Source: Chaenocephalus aceratus (lineage: Eukaryota > Chordata > Actinopteri > Perciformes > Channichthyidae). Taken from it: DNA of 64,000 bases. Where the stretch lies: positions 27,259,736 through 27,323,735 of the forward strand of contig CM043801.1 in assembly GCA_023974075.1 (NCBI GenBank), written 5' to 3'. Below the pieces are notes generated by a model that had not been told where the DNA came from, searched no databases, and worked only from the letters and a program-made list of their open reading frames with translations. A program made the position numbers and the translations under genes. Below, one piece after another: positions 47,166-59,689 of the stretch (positions are counted from its first letter, which is position 1; each line of letters opens with the position of its first letter).

Positions 47166-50100
47166 GTGCAAATCAATGACAATGTAGTCGAGATGAAAGT
47201 AGACACTGGTGCGAAGTGCAATGTTATGTCAAAAATGTCATTCAATGTGATAAAAGGAGATGAAAAAATACAGACGTGTTTTAAATCCACTAATCTTGTT
47301 GCATATGGTGGTAGCAAAATCAAAACTGCGGGCGTAGTCAGACTGCAGTGCCACCTAGTGGGAAAAGTCCACACACTGCCATTCTACATTGTAGAGAGGA
47401 TGTCCTGCCACTGCTTGGGCTACGAGCGTGCAGACGGATGGGACTAGTTTCATTCAGTGAAGCAGTTCATCAATTAAGCCCCACTGACGATGATTTTTCA
47501 GTTGAGATCCAAACAGAATACAGCGATCTCTTCTCTGATGAGCTTGGAAAGCTACCTGTGACGTACTCCATGACTCTCGACCCAGATGTAAAACCAGTCG
47601 TTCGTCCTGCACATCGCATACCTGTGGCTATGAAAGACAGAGTCAAAGCTGAACTCGACAAGATGCAGGAACTGGGCGTCATCATTCCTGTCTCAGAGCC
47701 CACTGATTGGGTGTCCTCTATGGTAGCCACTAGCAAAAAGGACAAACAAGAAATCAGGATATGCATTAATCCAAGAGACTTGAACACTGCTCTGAAAAGA
47801 CCACACCATCCTATGCGTACTGTGGAAGAAGTCGCCACACACATGTCAAAAGCAACTATGTTTTCTGTATTAGATGCAAAGAGATCTTTTTGGCAGATTC
47901 CACTCGACCATAAGTCTTCCATGTTAACCACTTTCAGCTCCCCTTTTGGTCGTTACAGATTTCTAAGAATGCCATTTGGAATCAATTCTGCCAGCGAGGT
48001 GTTCCAGCGCTCCATGGAACAGATTTTTGACGAATACCCCTGTGAAATAATCGTTGATGATATCATTATTGCAGGTAAAGATGTTGCAGAGCACGACGCC
48101 AACCTGAGAAAAGTGCTCAACAGGGTCAGGGAGGTAAACTTAAGGCTTAACCCCCTCAAGTGCAAGTTCAGGCTAAGCCAAGTCGGCTATGTCGGCCATG
48201 TTTTCACCAGTGAGGGACTCAAAGCAGATCCTTCCAAAACAAGTGCTATTAAGGAGATGCCAGTGCCAGCAGACGTCCCAGCCTTACAAAGATTTCTGGG
48301 GATGGTCAACTACCTTGGAAAGTTCATACCAAACTTCAGCCAGCTATCAGCTCCACTACGGCAGCTCACACATAAAGACACAGAATGGACATGGCACGAA
48401 CAGCAGCAGAAAGCTTTTGAAGATTTAAAGAAACGCATGTCTTGCCCACCGGTGTTGCTGTACTACGACGTTGACAAGCCAGTGACACTTACCTGTGACG
48501 CTTCACAGTACGGACTCGGTGCAGCGTGTTTGCAGGAAGGAAAACCTGTAGCGTATGCTTCGCGTACACTAACTGAAACAGAAACCAGATATGCTCAAAT
48601 CGAAAAAGAGTTGTTGGCAGTGGTCTTTGCATGTTCAAAATTCAATGACTATATCTATGGTAAACCAGTCACTATTGAAACAGACCACCAGCCCCTCGTC
48701 ACCATACTAAAAAAGCCCATACACACAGCACCTGCAAGACTACAAAGAATGATGCTACGACTACAAAAGTACGACATCACTCTTGTGTACAAATGTGGAA
48801 AGCAAATGTTCCTGGCTGACACTTTGTCGCGAGCTCCCCGCAGCTCCACAGTTCAGCAAGCTGAAGAAGAGGACAACTTCGACGTGATGACTGTTAACTA
48901 CATATCTTCTTCTCGCTTAGAAGAGTTAGAGAGGCACACCACTGAAGACATGACTCTGCAAACACTCAGCACCACTATCAGACACGGGTGGCCCGCTAAA
49001 CAGCATAATCTTCCACATGCCATTAGACCGTATTTTCCTTTCAGAGACGAACTGATTGTTGAAAATGGAGTCATAATGAAGGGTCACAAAGCAGTTATTC
49101 CTCTGTCACTACAGAAAGAATACATCAGCATCATGCACAGAGGACATCCTGGTGAAGAAGCTACAAAGCGGAGAGCACGTGGCATTGTTTTCTGGCCAAC
49201 TATGACAGACAACATTCACACAGAAATACAGTCATGCTCAGTGTGTAACAGCACAAAACCACACCAGCAGAAAGAACCACTCCATCTGCATCCAGTTCCA
49301 GACCTGCCGTGGTCAACTGTAGCAACTGACATCTTTGAGTGGCACAATCAGCAATACTTAGTGCTAGTGGACTCATATTCAGGCTGGTATGAGATAGACA
49401 TGCTTCGTGATATCACTGCAGCAACAGTCATTGCAAAGCTGAAAAGACATTTCTCAGTTCATGGAGCACCTCACACCCTCATGTCAGACAATGGGAGGCA
49501 GTTTACTAGCCAGCGCTTTAAAGACTTTGCTTCACAGTGGGACTTCACTCATATTACCAGCAGCCCTGAGTATCCCCAGTCCAACGGGCTAGCTGAACGG
49601 GCTGTGCGCAGTGCTAAGCAGCTCATGGAGAAATCTCATAGAGATGGAACTGATGTTTTTCTCAACCTATTAAACATCAGGAATGTACCACGTGACGCAA
49701 AATTAGGATCTCCTGCACAGAGACTGATGTCGAGACAAACACGTACAACACTCCCAGTCTCGGTGAAGCTGCTTGAGCCACACATGCGTCATCCACAAGA
49801 GGTAAAAGCCCAGCTTCTAAACAAGAGGCTGCATCAAAAACAGTGCTATGATAAGTCAAGCCGACCACTACAACCTTTGATGGAAGGACAGGTTGTTAGG
49901 ATGCAGACCCCACAAGGTTACAATAGGACTGGAATGATTCAAGAGATTTGCAAGGAACCCCGGTCATACGTCGTCCACTCAGACGGGAAGCTGTACAGAA
50001 GGAATCGTAGGCACATTCTGCCTGTAGCTGAGCCCGTCCCGTCACATACCTCCACAAGTGACACTGATCATCAGGACACAGGACTTGAGTTCACAGATTG

Positions 50101-50239
50101 TAACACACAGGAATCACTGAACAGTGAACACATGAGGGCTGATGTTCCCACAGCTAGACTGCTGCCAGACACTCCTGAGAGTGTCTACAGGACACGCTCA
50201 GGCCGTGCTATCAAGCCTAATCCCAAATACAGAGACTGA
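47166..50239 (+). pseudogene. Pol polyprotein of the Ty3/Gypsy element (unit C), one frameshift
   Basis: The protease part (47166-47447) is separated from RT-RNase H-integrase (open from about 47,396 to the stop at 50237-50239) by a single missing A in a GAAGAG context near 47,394. Downstream, all catalytic motifs match unit B, with one Gly/Glu difference just before the RT active site (FDGYP versus FDEYP). Confidence 0.8.
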
Positions 50240-51363
50240 AGCTTTGTCATGTATGCATAAGCATACCACTCTGAGAACAATGACTCTGAACTGTTAGTTC
50301 ACACAGTTATGCCATATTGAGGCCTAAAGCTTTGTTGCACAGTGCAAATGTATTCTATTCTAGTAATCTACTTGTTACTGTAGTAATTACTGAGTTAAAT
50401 TCTGCACTCCTTCTTTGAGATAGCCTCTGTGTTCATCAGTTACTAAATGCACACATAGTTTGATAATGTGTAAATTTGCAGCATCCTGTATGTTCTGTCA
50501 TCTGTGCTCAGTATAACAGTTTTGTTCACTACTGTAGGAAGAGCTAAAGAAAGGGGATGTAGAGTATTCGCATTTGGTCTCTTTGGTCCTTCTGCAGACA
50601 CCGTACCGGATGTAGGGATCTACATGCGGCACACGAGTAGTGTGGTGATAACTACCAGTTGTATGTATGCTGCTCCGTTACTATCAAGGTTATTAAACCA
50701 AGTTCTATAACAAACATGACTCGTTTATGAGAACATCAAACAGTACCCATCCCTACATGGGGAGAGGCGCAGCATATTGCTAAGGACTAAATACGATGGA
50801 GGGTTCTCTTCTCAGCCTTATTACTCATAGGGGATGAAGAGGAGTAAGTAAATAAAGAGGCCGGCGCTCCAGGGTCAGGTTCTGCTGTGCGTTGTTGTGA
50901 TTAACGGTAACACATTTCAGAATTCCTCCACGGGATGCCATTGTCATTGTACATCACTAAACCCGCGAAATACACACACTCAGTACATAGCTAGACCCAG
51001 AGCCATATTATATTAATCTGGCTAGACCATAGAGAGCGCGAATTTGCGGACCAGGAATTCGCGGGCACAGCCAGCTGGGCGGCTGGCTGACAGCCAGCGG
51101 CACAGCAGTGGCTCCATGTGTGTGTATTTCGCGGGTTGCTAAATGTTTTGTGCGTGTGTGTTTATGTTGACAAGGAGGTTTAATAACTGTGTGCTACACA
51201 AAACGTGCAGTCGGTTTCATTTTCATCGCCGTTTGTAGTAGAATTAGCAGGATATTTTTATTTTAACTCTCGTCCCAAATTCGTCCCAAAATTATTTTGT
51301 ATCCTCCCCGACACTATTTTTTTCGGCCCCGGGACGACGGGACGTCCTTAAACTCGAGCCCTG

Positions 51364-52090
51364 CTACCATGGCAGGTATCATCAGGGGGCAGGGCCGCTC
51401 GGACACGGCGTGTCCCGGCGGGCCCCCCCCTCGACGAGAGCCTGGCGGCCCATCTGCTTCCGCAGGCAGCTGGTTGGGCGGAGGGAAAGAAACCTCTGCC
51501 CCTGCGGCAACACCTTAGAAGATTTGGATAAAATGTTCAGGCTCGGGGTACAGATGGCAGCTGCGGAGAATAATCTTGGCGTGTTGGGTGTCTCCCTGAT
51601 TACCCCTCAGACGGACACCCCCACCCTCCCGCCTCAGGACGGGAGCGATTATCCGGACCGCTGCATTGGTCAGATGAATAATCTGATCCATGTGGTGGCC
51701 GCCGCAGCGGGGTGGGTGATGTCCTTGGCCACAGTGGCGTTGCGTCACGTGTGGCTAGGACTCACCGCCCTATCCAAGAAGGACCGAGAGGATCTCCTTG
51801 GAGCCCCCGTGTCCATGGAGGGGCTTTTCGGGTCGATAACCTCGGTCACTCAGCGCTTTAGCCGTCTAGAGGAGGAGAGGGTGCAGCTTAGCCGCATGCT
51901 ACCGCTGGCTCTTGCTCAGGCGCCACAGCGCACTCCTCCACGGGCTTCCATGCAGGCGAGGGAGTGCAGCGCGATGGCGAGACGAAGGGAGAGGCGCCGG
52001 CACGGAGCTCCCGTGCCTGCGGTGCCCTCCACCTCTTTGGACCACCCCGTGGAACCAAAGCTGTCATTTGAATGGCGGTCAATACAAATG
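51364..52090 (+). pseudogene. DIRS-like ORF1, C-terminal part (unit C)
   Basis: As 11886-12600 in unit A, with Asp-Thr present where A lacks 3 bp (QTDTPTLPP versus QTAPTLPP). Confidence 0.5.
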
Positions 52091-52316
52091 TTGAAGTTTT
52101 TGCCAATCCGATCAGAAATGTAAGAAAACCGTGGATTTTTGGATATTCAAAGAGCCCGATTACAATGGCCAGACAGGCAAACAATTACATTAAATCATTG
52201 GTAATCGACGATCGGGCTCGATATATGGTTAAATATAGCAGTAGGTGATCGATATCCATAGATGAGAGTAACATCTACGTCACTTTACGGCCCTGCCCAC
52301 TTTTGGGGGAAACAAC

Positions 52317-54416
52317 CATAGATATATATAAACACTAGATGACTCACCCGCGCTGCTGGCCAATTGAGACCGACGTTGCCACTTGGCCGCCATCTTGCTA
52401 CAGGCAGTTCTCTCATTCATAACATTATGGTTTACTATTTAAATAACCATAGCTTGCTCAATTTTCAACCAATTTTCAAACGGTTTGGTTTTTTATAAAC
52501 ATCAAAGATGTAGTTATGATACTGCATACTTATAATCATGGACTTTCATATGAAAATAACATTAATCAGATAAAGCAATAGCTATACACACACACACACA
52601 AGGTATTTATATTAAATATTTGCCGGTGTATATATTTCCATTTATTTTATTATATTGTTAATATTTCAAATAAATTATAAAATTAAAATACATTTATATT
52701 TTATATATAAAAATCGGTCTCATGTTACCACTCTGTAAGCCAAGAGTTGTTAATTTAGCAATGCCTTAGCTTTAAGAACAGGGACACAACTAATGACAAT
52801 AGCATATGTTGGTATATTATTTAGATATTCACACCTTTATCAGAAGAACCAAACCAACATAAAATGTGCTCACAGACAGGCCAGTTCTGTCTAATTTATC
52901 ACAACTATTTTTGACATGAGATCTTCATATCATCCTAGTTTTGTATTTAGTTTCTAGATTTGTAAACAAATCCAGAACCTTTGAAATATGTTATTGAAAA
53001 AAGACCAAGAATAATATAAACTGTACCATGTGTCCTTTTGTGTCCTTCTGTAGTCCATTTGTGGTTTGTCTTGTCTCACCCCGGCTGATATATCACAAAA
53101 TCCACTGTTTAAATTGTTCCCTATATTGCCCCTATGCAATATAGGGAACAATTTAAACATAAACTATCCTATGTGTCCTTGGGTGTTATGAAAGGCGGCC
53201 CCCCCAAAATAAATGTATTATTATTATTAAGAAGAACACATGGCACACCAACAATCAATCACCGTCCAGCCTCAGCTTTGGTATTCTTTCACAACCATGT
53301 TATGGGTTTATTAGACTGAGCAAACATAAACATATGTGGGGAACATAGTGCTGCGTCTCCTGTCCGGTCAAATTCCTCACTCCTGAAGTACTCACTGCAG
53401 AGCAGTGTCCTGTCACAGGAAACAAAACCGTCCCTTCTTAGGGCGAGTTCCCACTGCCTCCTCCTCTCTTTGGTTTTGGGAAACCTTAAAAACATGAGAA
53501 AGGTAGCCAGATATATAATATTGTCAACATGTCCCTCCCTTCTTTCCTTTAACATTAAGGGTAGGACAAAAATACACCGAAATTATCATATTTTTGGTAT
53601 GTATGCATGTATGTATAGCCTACTTTAAGAATAAGACAACCACACTAAGAGTAATAAAAAAGGTGTCCAATAGAAACATTAAATAATTGTGTAAAGAAAT
53701 GGTAACAACATATTCTAAAGAGGCTGGGTCAACAACAATCTTGCAATACTATTATCTCACATAGCCCCACTGATCCTGTGTAGCAGGACTTGTAATGTAC
53801 ATACATCCACTAAGTAATTAACGATTATCCTAATTGTAGTCATAATATTGTCATATCTTACACGTGAAAGGTGATCCCACGGGTTCTTGTTTCCAGACTG
53901 CGGTGATTAAAGCATCCGTAGGCTGCTCCGGCATAGTCAGGTACTTCTGTAAACACAAAGCCAGCAAATTCCTGTATCATAATGCAAGATGTTTTTAACA
54001 AGCCAAACCACTTGGAAGAAATCATGTGTAACTTAAGTTATGTTGAAAAGAAAGAGCAGTTCTGCCTCTCCCACTGGTGTAAAGTTGCTGGGTCAACTTT
54101 GTAATACTAGGTCTCACTGACAGCCTCTTGTTATTAGCCAGCTAATAAATACAACCACATACACAAAGAAAAGCTGCAATTTCAACATGTCCAAGCATCC
54201 TGTATCATAGCCATGCTAATCATGTTTATAATAAACCAAACCGTTTGTAAATCAGTCAAGATTTCAGTGAGTTAAGAGTATTTTTGTGCAGATCACTCAC
54301 CTGACAACAGCTACCATAACGCGAATCAGAGTAACTGTTGACTGTAGCAAGATGGCGGCCGGTCAGCTACGCTGGAAAATCTCCCATGAGCCATCTAGTG
54401 TTTATATATATCTATG
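52317..54416 (-). mobile_element. P-element-like non-autonomous transposon (unit C)
   Basis: 2,100 bp. Here both termini are perfect inverted repeats for at least 20 bp, and the target duplication is GAAACAAC (52309-52316, 54417-54424). The 23-bp hairpin is at 53107-53158. Confidence 0.7.
53289..53945 (-). pseudogene. THAP domain fragment in the P-like element (unit C)
   Basis: Exon 2 up to 53484 (FPKTKERRRQW, LCSEYF, FDRTG) and exon 1 from 53862 (AAYGCFNHRS, ITFH). Same structure as in unit B. Confidence 0.55.
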
Positions 54417-55228
54417 GAAACAACGCTGTCATTTGAATGGCGATCAAGACTGAAGCCACAGAGCTCTTCTTTTACTGTCCTTTTTTCTTAGAGGAAGTAC
54501 AGAAACACGTAACTCTGGATGTGTTTTAATGTTTGAGATGCAATAAATGACATATTACCTTATCTTAACAGAACTACGCCTATATTGCGTACAGCGCCCA
54601 TAAACTATGCCCCCCCCACAAATCAGGTAAGTTGAAGTGCCCCAGGGAGGGGAGGTGGGGTCAAGTGTCACTGACTGACACTTGCAATGTTAGTGCCCTG
54701 GTTGATAGAAATTCAGAGTTTTGTTTTTGGCAAAATGTCAGAAATAAAAAACTGTTGTGCATTTTTCAATTCAAAATTATAAAAGCCAAGTCTCTCTTTA
54801 TAGATGTCAAAATGAACCTGGACGCCCCCTGCGTCAGCTCACATATGAATATATAATATGTCTTCTTCCAGACTATTTGAAGGCAGAAATCCAAAATAAA
54901 CATTGATGTGGTTATTTTAATAATTTTGTAGAATCTGTAGAATTATCCCACATTTACAAAAAGTTATCTTTAGCTAATGCTGAATTTGAAACATGTAGAC
55001 ATTGAATTTCAGAAAATGTGTAATAATAACACCAAATATGTATTATATACAAATGAATAGGCTTAGATGTTCAGAAAAAACTAAAACCAATGAATGAAAA
55101 ATGAAAAGAAAACGTGGTACGTTAAAGTAACTTTATTGTATGATGATTGACTCTGCAGCTTCTGTTGTTGATAGAGCTTCAGGAGACAGTATTCTTCTGA
55201 TCCTGAGTCAGCACACATGGACAGCTTC

Positions 55229-55467
55229 CTCTGTAACAGTGAGAGGAGGGTTAGGTCAAAATGAGTGTGTAGTACAGACACAAGTGATAATGTGGTCATG
55301 TGGACACTCACAGCACTGGTAGAGAGTGTTGAGTCTGGCCTTATCATTGCGGCTCATCTCCTTAGCGTTGCCAAAGGACACGTTGGCGTTAGGGATGGGG
55401 ACCATGGTGGGCTGGCCATTCTTGGAGAAGGCAGTCCTACAAGAGGACAGAAAGCAGTTACAGTGAG

Positions 55468-55504
<37 letters not shown>

Positions 55505-58020
55505 CACACACATAATCAAACACACTGTGACTTCATGTTGTTCTCACCTGAAGTACTGCATGACAGAGTTGTAGTCGTAGGGAGTGCCCTGGTTCAGGGT
55601 GGCAATCTTGTTGAAGTTGTACTCCATACCTAGAAAAGATACATTAAAGAAATGTGTAATTACTTTGGTTTGAATTCACTTTTACACAGGATAGAATCCA
55701 GCTGCTGAAGAAATATCCATCTGCATCTGAATACTTGTCTTCCGTTTACCGGCTCTCCTCTCTCCTCTTTTTATCATTGTGAATAACAAACAGCTCCATT
55801 ACCAGACACGACGTTCTGCAGCAGGACTCTGATGTGGTTGTCTCTGTCAGAGCGGGTCTGCTCGTGGTTGAAGCCCAGAGCGTGGAGCAGCTCGTGCTGG
55901 ACGGTGTGATGGTAAAGACATCCGCTGCGGGCCAGAGACACCACCTGCTTTCCACCACGACGGCCGACAAAGGACCAGCAGCTGGACAGAGTGAGAGGTG
56001 AGTTAAAGGACACTGAGGTGTGAGGAAAGCTTTGGTCTCCAACTCTTTGACAACATCAGTTTCTCACCCATTCTGGGACTCGATCTGCAGCCAGTCGCGG
56101 TCGTTGCTCCTGGTGGGTCTGAAGCGGATGCAGGAGACGGAGGAGAAGGACTCCAGTCCACGGGTGATGATGGCCCTCTCGCGGGAGGCTGGGAGGAGCA
56201 TAGCACACAATATTTAGCTTATTTAAGAGCTTTTATTTTTCTTGAACTTACATCACAGGTATGCTCACTACAGCAGATAATCTTTAAAATGGAGTGTAAC
56301 AACAACTCCTGGAGGTTTGCATTATTTAGTGCCTACAAACCCATAAATGGTCAAATGAGACTGGGATTCAACAAAACCATTCAGATTTGCCTCCCTTCTA
56401 CGTTACGTGTAGGTTCAGTACTGAATATCTCCATCCAATTTATCCATAATTTTAAGCCAATCAGAGCAGGTTTGTGTTTACACAAACTTAAAGAGACAGG
56501 CGCTAAAAGGAGTCATTTCAGATGGAGAATGAACGTAGGTATTTACAGTCAGACATTAAGAGAGACAGATTATATGTTTTTTTAACAATAAAACATGTAA
56601 TCATGTTCTAGTAGAAACCCCAAATTTAGGAATGCATCTAAAAATCAGCATTTTATGTGCCCTTTAATTGAGTTATAGTTATTTAGAGTCATTTAGCCCT
56701 GATAGTGATTCCAGTTTAAATGAGAGGAGTTTCTGTTTGCTTGTTTAACACATTTGTTGGCATAGGAGAATAAATAAATTACATAAATAACTGTAATGAT
56801 ACTCCTAATTCAAAGGGCCTTCCCACCTTGGTGATATCATTTTTGTTTCTGAATCCTTATTATGTTTGACCTATTCTAATCAGTTTTTATTTGTAGTCTG
56901 TCATGTCATGACTCCATGGTTCCTGGCTTAGTGGACCGATTACAGTGTTGTATATGAACCCTTCTCCCCTCAGTCTCACTCTCAAGCCTTTTTATAAGAG
57001 ATGCTGCTACAGGAAGCTGCATTAAAAGTGGAAGCCTACAGGATACAGACAGACATGTTAGCCTGGCTGTGTGAGACTTACAGAAGTTGTTGGTGATGTA
57101 ATAAGGAATGTAGACCTTTCCATCACTGTTCTTTAGCCACTTGCAGCCACGGCTGGTGCAGGGGTCGGCGTTTCTCTCTGCCTCGTTGTCGATGGCGATG
57201 TCCAACTCAGTCAGGATGGGCCCATTGTCGGAGCGAACTGAAACACATCACACAGCATCTCAAACTCCTGCTGAGGATATACTGATAGAAGACGAGGAGC
57301 ATGGAGGTGCAGCTCACACTCACCCAGATCTTTGTTGGCTCTCTCCAGAATTTCAGACACAGAAAGCTCCTCTGATTCCTTCTCTGCAGAGAGACATCAA
57401 CAACACCATTTTATTTTGTGTAAAAACACAGCAGCACAAACTGTGCATGTAAAGACTTGAGGTCTGATCATTAGAACAGATACATACCTGCCTGCAGGTT
57501 CAGCGTGGGATTAGAGGAGAGAAGACAAACACAGTTTAAATTACAGCTAAAACTTAACAGAACAATATTTTTATAAAATAACCACTGTGTCTTAAGGCAA
57601 GCCACTACAGGCAAAAACATCATTTGTTATACGCTGTTTGGGCTATTTTGCTTCCTTCAGACTAGTTGTGGAATCCAAAATTGACATTAGGTTTTTTTTT
57701 GTTTGACAAAATTATTTTTCGTGCAGATCAGGTATCATCATCTGTGACAAACTTCTCTTAAAAAACAAAAAAGTAGTGCACATAGATCATACATAATGGT
57801 CAGCTCAGCAGTTTAAAAAAAATAATTATAAAACGCATCTCCCAGCAGATGGGAAGATGAGCGGCTTCATATAATATACAAGAATCCTTTCATCAAACAT
57901 GCATTTTAACATGAAAATTATAAGCTGATATCACCCTGCCATTGCTCCTACCTCAGTGTCGGCCCAGCAGCAGGCAGACAGCAGCAGCAGAGCGAGAGCG
58001 GAGAACTTGAAGACAGACAT
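55229..58020 (-). CDS. Six-cysteine astacin metalloprotease, hatching-enzyme-like, copy C
   Basis: Exon frames and splice sites match copy A, including GCAG microexon context, HELLHALGFNHE, SVMQY and six mature cysteines; exon 7 has SFVGRR as in A and exon 8 lacks the His insertion of B. Predicted 265 aa, probably the same protein as copy A apart from any substitution I missed. TATA box 58152-58161, AATAAA 55132-55137. It is the last protease gene in the window; downstream on the other side lie the decayed 6C paralogues D and E. Confidence 0.88.
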
Positions 58021-58169
58021 CCTGCAGGACACACACAGCTTCACTCAGTGCACAGACGCACACAGAGGAATATACACACTGAAACAAAGTGCACAATGAA
58101 CTCACCTTGGATCCTCGGTGTGGGTTAGTGCAGAGGAGGTCTCTCGCCAGCTTTTTATATACGTTCAGC

Positions 58170-59218
58170 TGTGTCTGTCAGCCCAAATATGGAATATCTG
58201 AGTACAGCAAGTCACAGAATCAGCTAAACTCACGGGCTTATCTGCAATGTATGTTGCATACATATTATACAGGTGGGAAATGAACAGCTGTCAACAATTC
58301 AGTTGTCAGCATTTAAGTATATGTATGAAATGAGAATGTCTACAAAAGAATAACCTGCAATTACACAATTACATTAACTGTGCATTTTTCCATTGCAGAC
58401 AGATCAGTTAATTAAATCTCATCACATTTCCCTAAAGGTTCATATAAAACTAAACCGCATTAGTGGTTCTGTTATAAAAACAAATATTGAAGACAATAAA
58501 TGTTTATAATAATAATTGCAAATGATATTTATTGCTACGGTTAAAAGAGGCTGGATGATATTGTAACATTCCCAAAATGTTTCTGCATCTGAAAGTTGTT
58601 TTGTGTGCTGTTCTGTGTTTATTGGACACACCTGGACTCTGATTGGACAGTACATTGATAATAGAGGCGTAAACTCTACTTGAAAAGTCTCTTGGAAAAA
58701 TTCGTTTGTGTAACACACTTCATGGTTAGGAAGTATTTTATGCATGTTTAATAATGTATCTATCGACATAGCCCATTGTCTGGGCCCCTATCTCAAGCTT
58801 CCAATAGCTTATTGGGTTTCCCATTTCCCATTTCTATGATTGATCTTATATTTGGATTTAAACTTGTGTATAAATACATAAATACAATTAAATGAAGGGA
58901 TATTTAATTTTTCTGTATTATTAAGTATTTAAGGTTTGTTTTGTCACCTGATTGGGTGTGTCTGACCCCGGAAGGGCACACTTTTTTGCATATTATTTTT
59001 TTGCATATGTTATTTGCTCCATGTGGTGGAGATCCCACGCTCTCTGAATCCAGCAGTTATAGGTGGGCGTTTCTGTTTTCAACCATTTAATGGTGATGCA
59101 CTTCAGGGCCGCTGTAAATACAATTCTTAATAGATATGTCTTAGACCTCCCTTCTAGACGATCAGGTAAAACTCCCAGTAGAGCCACAATCAGATTTAGA
59201 GCTAGATTTAACTAAATA
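58170..59218. other. Upstream region of astacin C to the end of the array
   Basis: Homologous to 16,610-17,650 but more diverged after 58,800. No coding exon seen. It ends at the joint with intron 1 of paralogue D. Confidence 0.6.
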
Positions 59219-59292
59219 TGATCTGGTTCTTGTAGCTCTTTGGTTTCAAGCATGAATGTGTTAAAGGTTAACTGTTGCTTCTTACTTTCTAG

Positions 59293-59593
59293 GCTCTTTT
59301 CGATACCTTGTGCAGAATTCAGCAGTCAGCACCAAAGTAGTTGCACAGATGCAAGCCTTCACTCCTGAGTATATGGTAAGAACCGCTCTTTGAATTATGT
59401 TTAAGACCATTAAAAAAAGGACATACATCAGATCTAGTATCATAATTTAAGTAATGAATACTTTTCTTTTTTAGCTTGGGTTAGCCACCCCTCTGACTAT
59501 CAAAGCCAACCACACTTCCCTAAAGAGCCCCGAGGGAGAGAACATCGGCTTCACATTGAGCCCCACGTGCTGACCGGTGGCTTCTGTGTCACT
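59293..59593 (+). pseudogene. Decayed 6C paralogue D, exons 2-3
   Basis: Exon 2 (59293-59375) is 83 nt instead of 76: it starts like the family (LFSIPC) and ends in another frame (VVAQMQAFTPEYM). Exon 3 (59475-59593) is 119 nt instead of 120: it reads IKANHTSLKSPEGENIGFTLSPT, then a one-base loss puts TGA in frame; the GGFC part continues in the next frame. Splice sites remain. Exon 1 is missing because the array boundary cuts intron 1; exons 4-5 are not found before the next paralogue. Confidence 0.75.
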
Positions 59594-59689
59594 GTAAGTA
59601 TCAATGACGTTAGATGGTCTTCTGCTGTGTTTAATTTTTTAGGTTCCAACTTATGGGGGCTCATAAGTAGCCTGATACTGTTGGACTCA

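Larger units (their letters stand above)
45887..50742 (+). mobile_element. Ty3/Gypsy LTR retrotransposon, unit C copy (4.86 kb)
   Basis: 5' LTR 45887-46073, primer-binding site from 46074, 3' LTR 50558-50742, and a clean GTACC duplication (45882-45886 and 50743-50747). It is almost identical to the unit B element through pol. The gag region and the protease/RT border (near 47,394, one A fewer) carry small indels different from those in unit B. Confidence 0.9.
45196..51363. mobile_element. hAT-like element carrying a nested Ty3/Gypsy element (unit C)
   Basis: Left part 45196-45886 and right part 50743-51363; CTACCATG duplication at 45188-45195 and 51364-51371. The left part has many one-base insertions relative to A and B. 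Confidence 0.7.
38418..59218. repeat. Segmental tandem unit C (20.8 kb)
   Basis: Third copy, with the same insertions as B. Its distal 400 bp (58,800-59,218) differs from A and B at several sites where A and B agree, as expected if this end is the original flank and the A/B and B/C joints were copied by unequal exchange. Confidence 0.85.
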
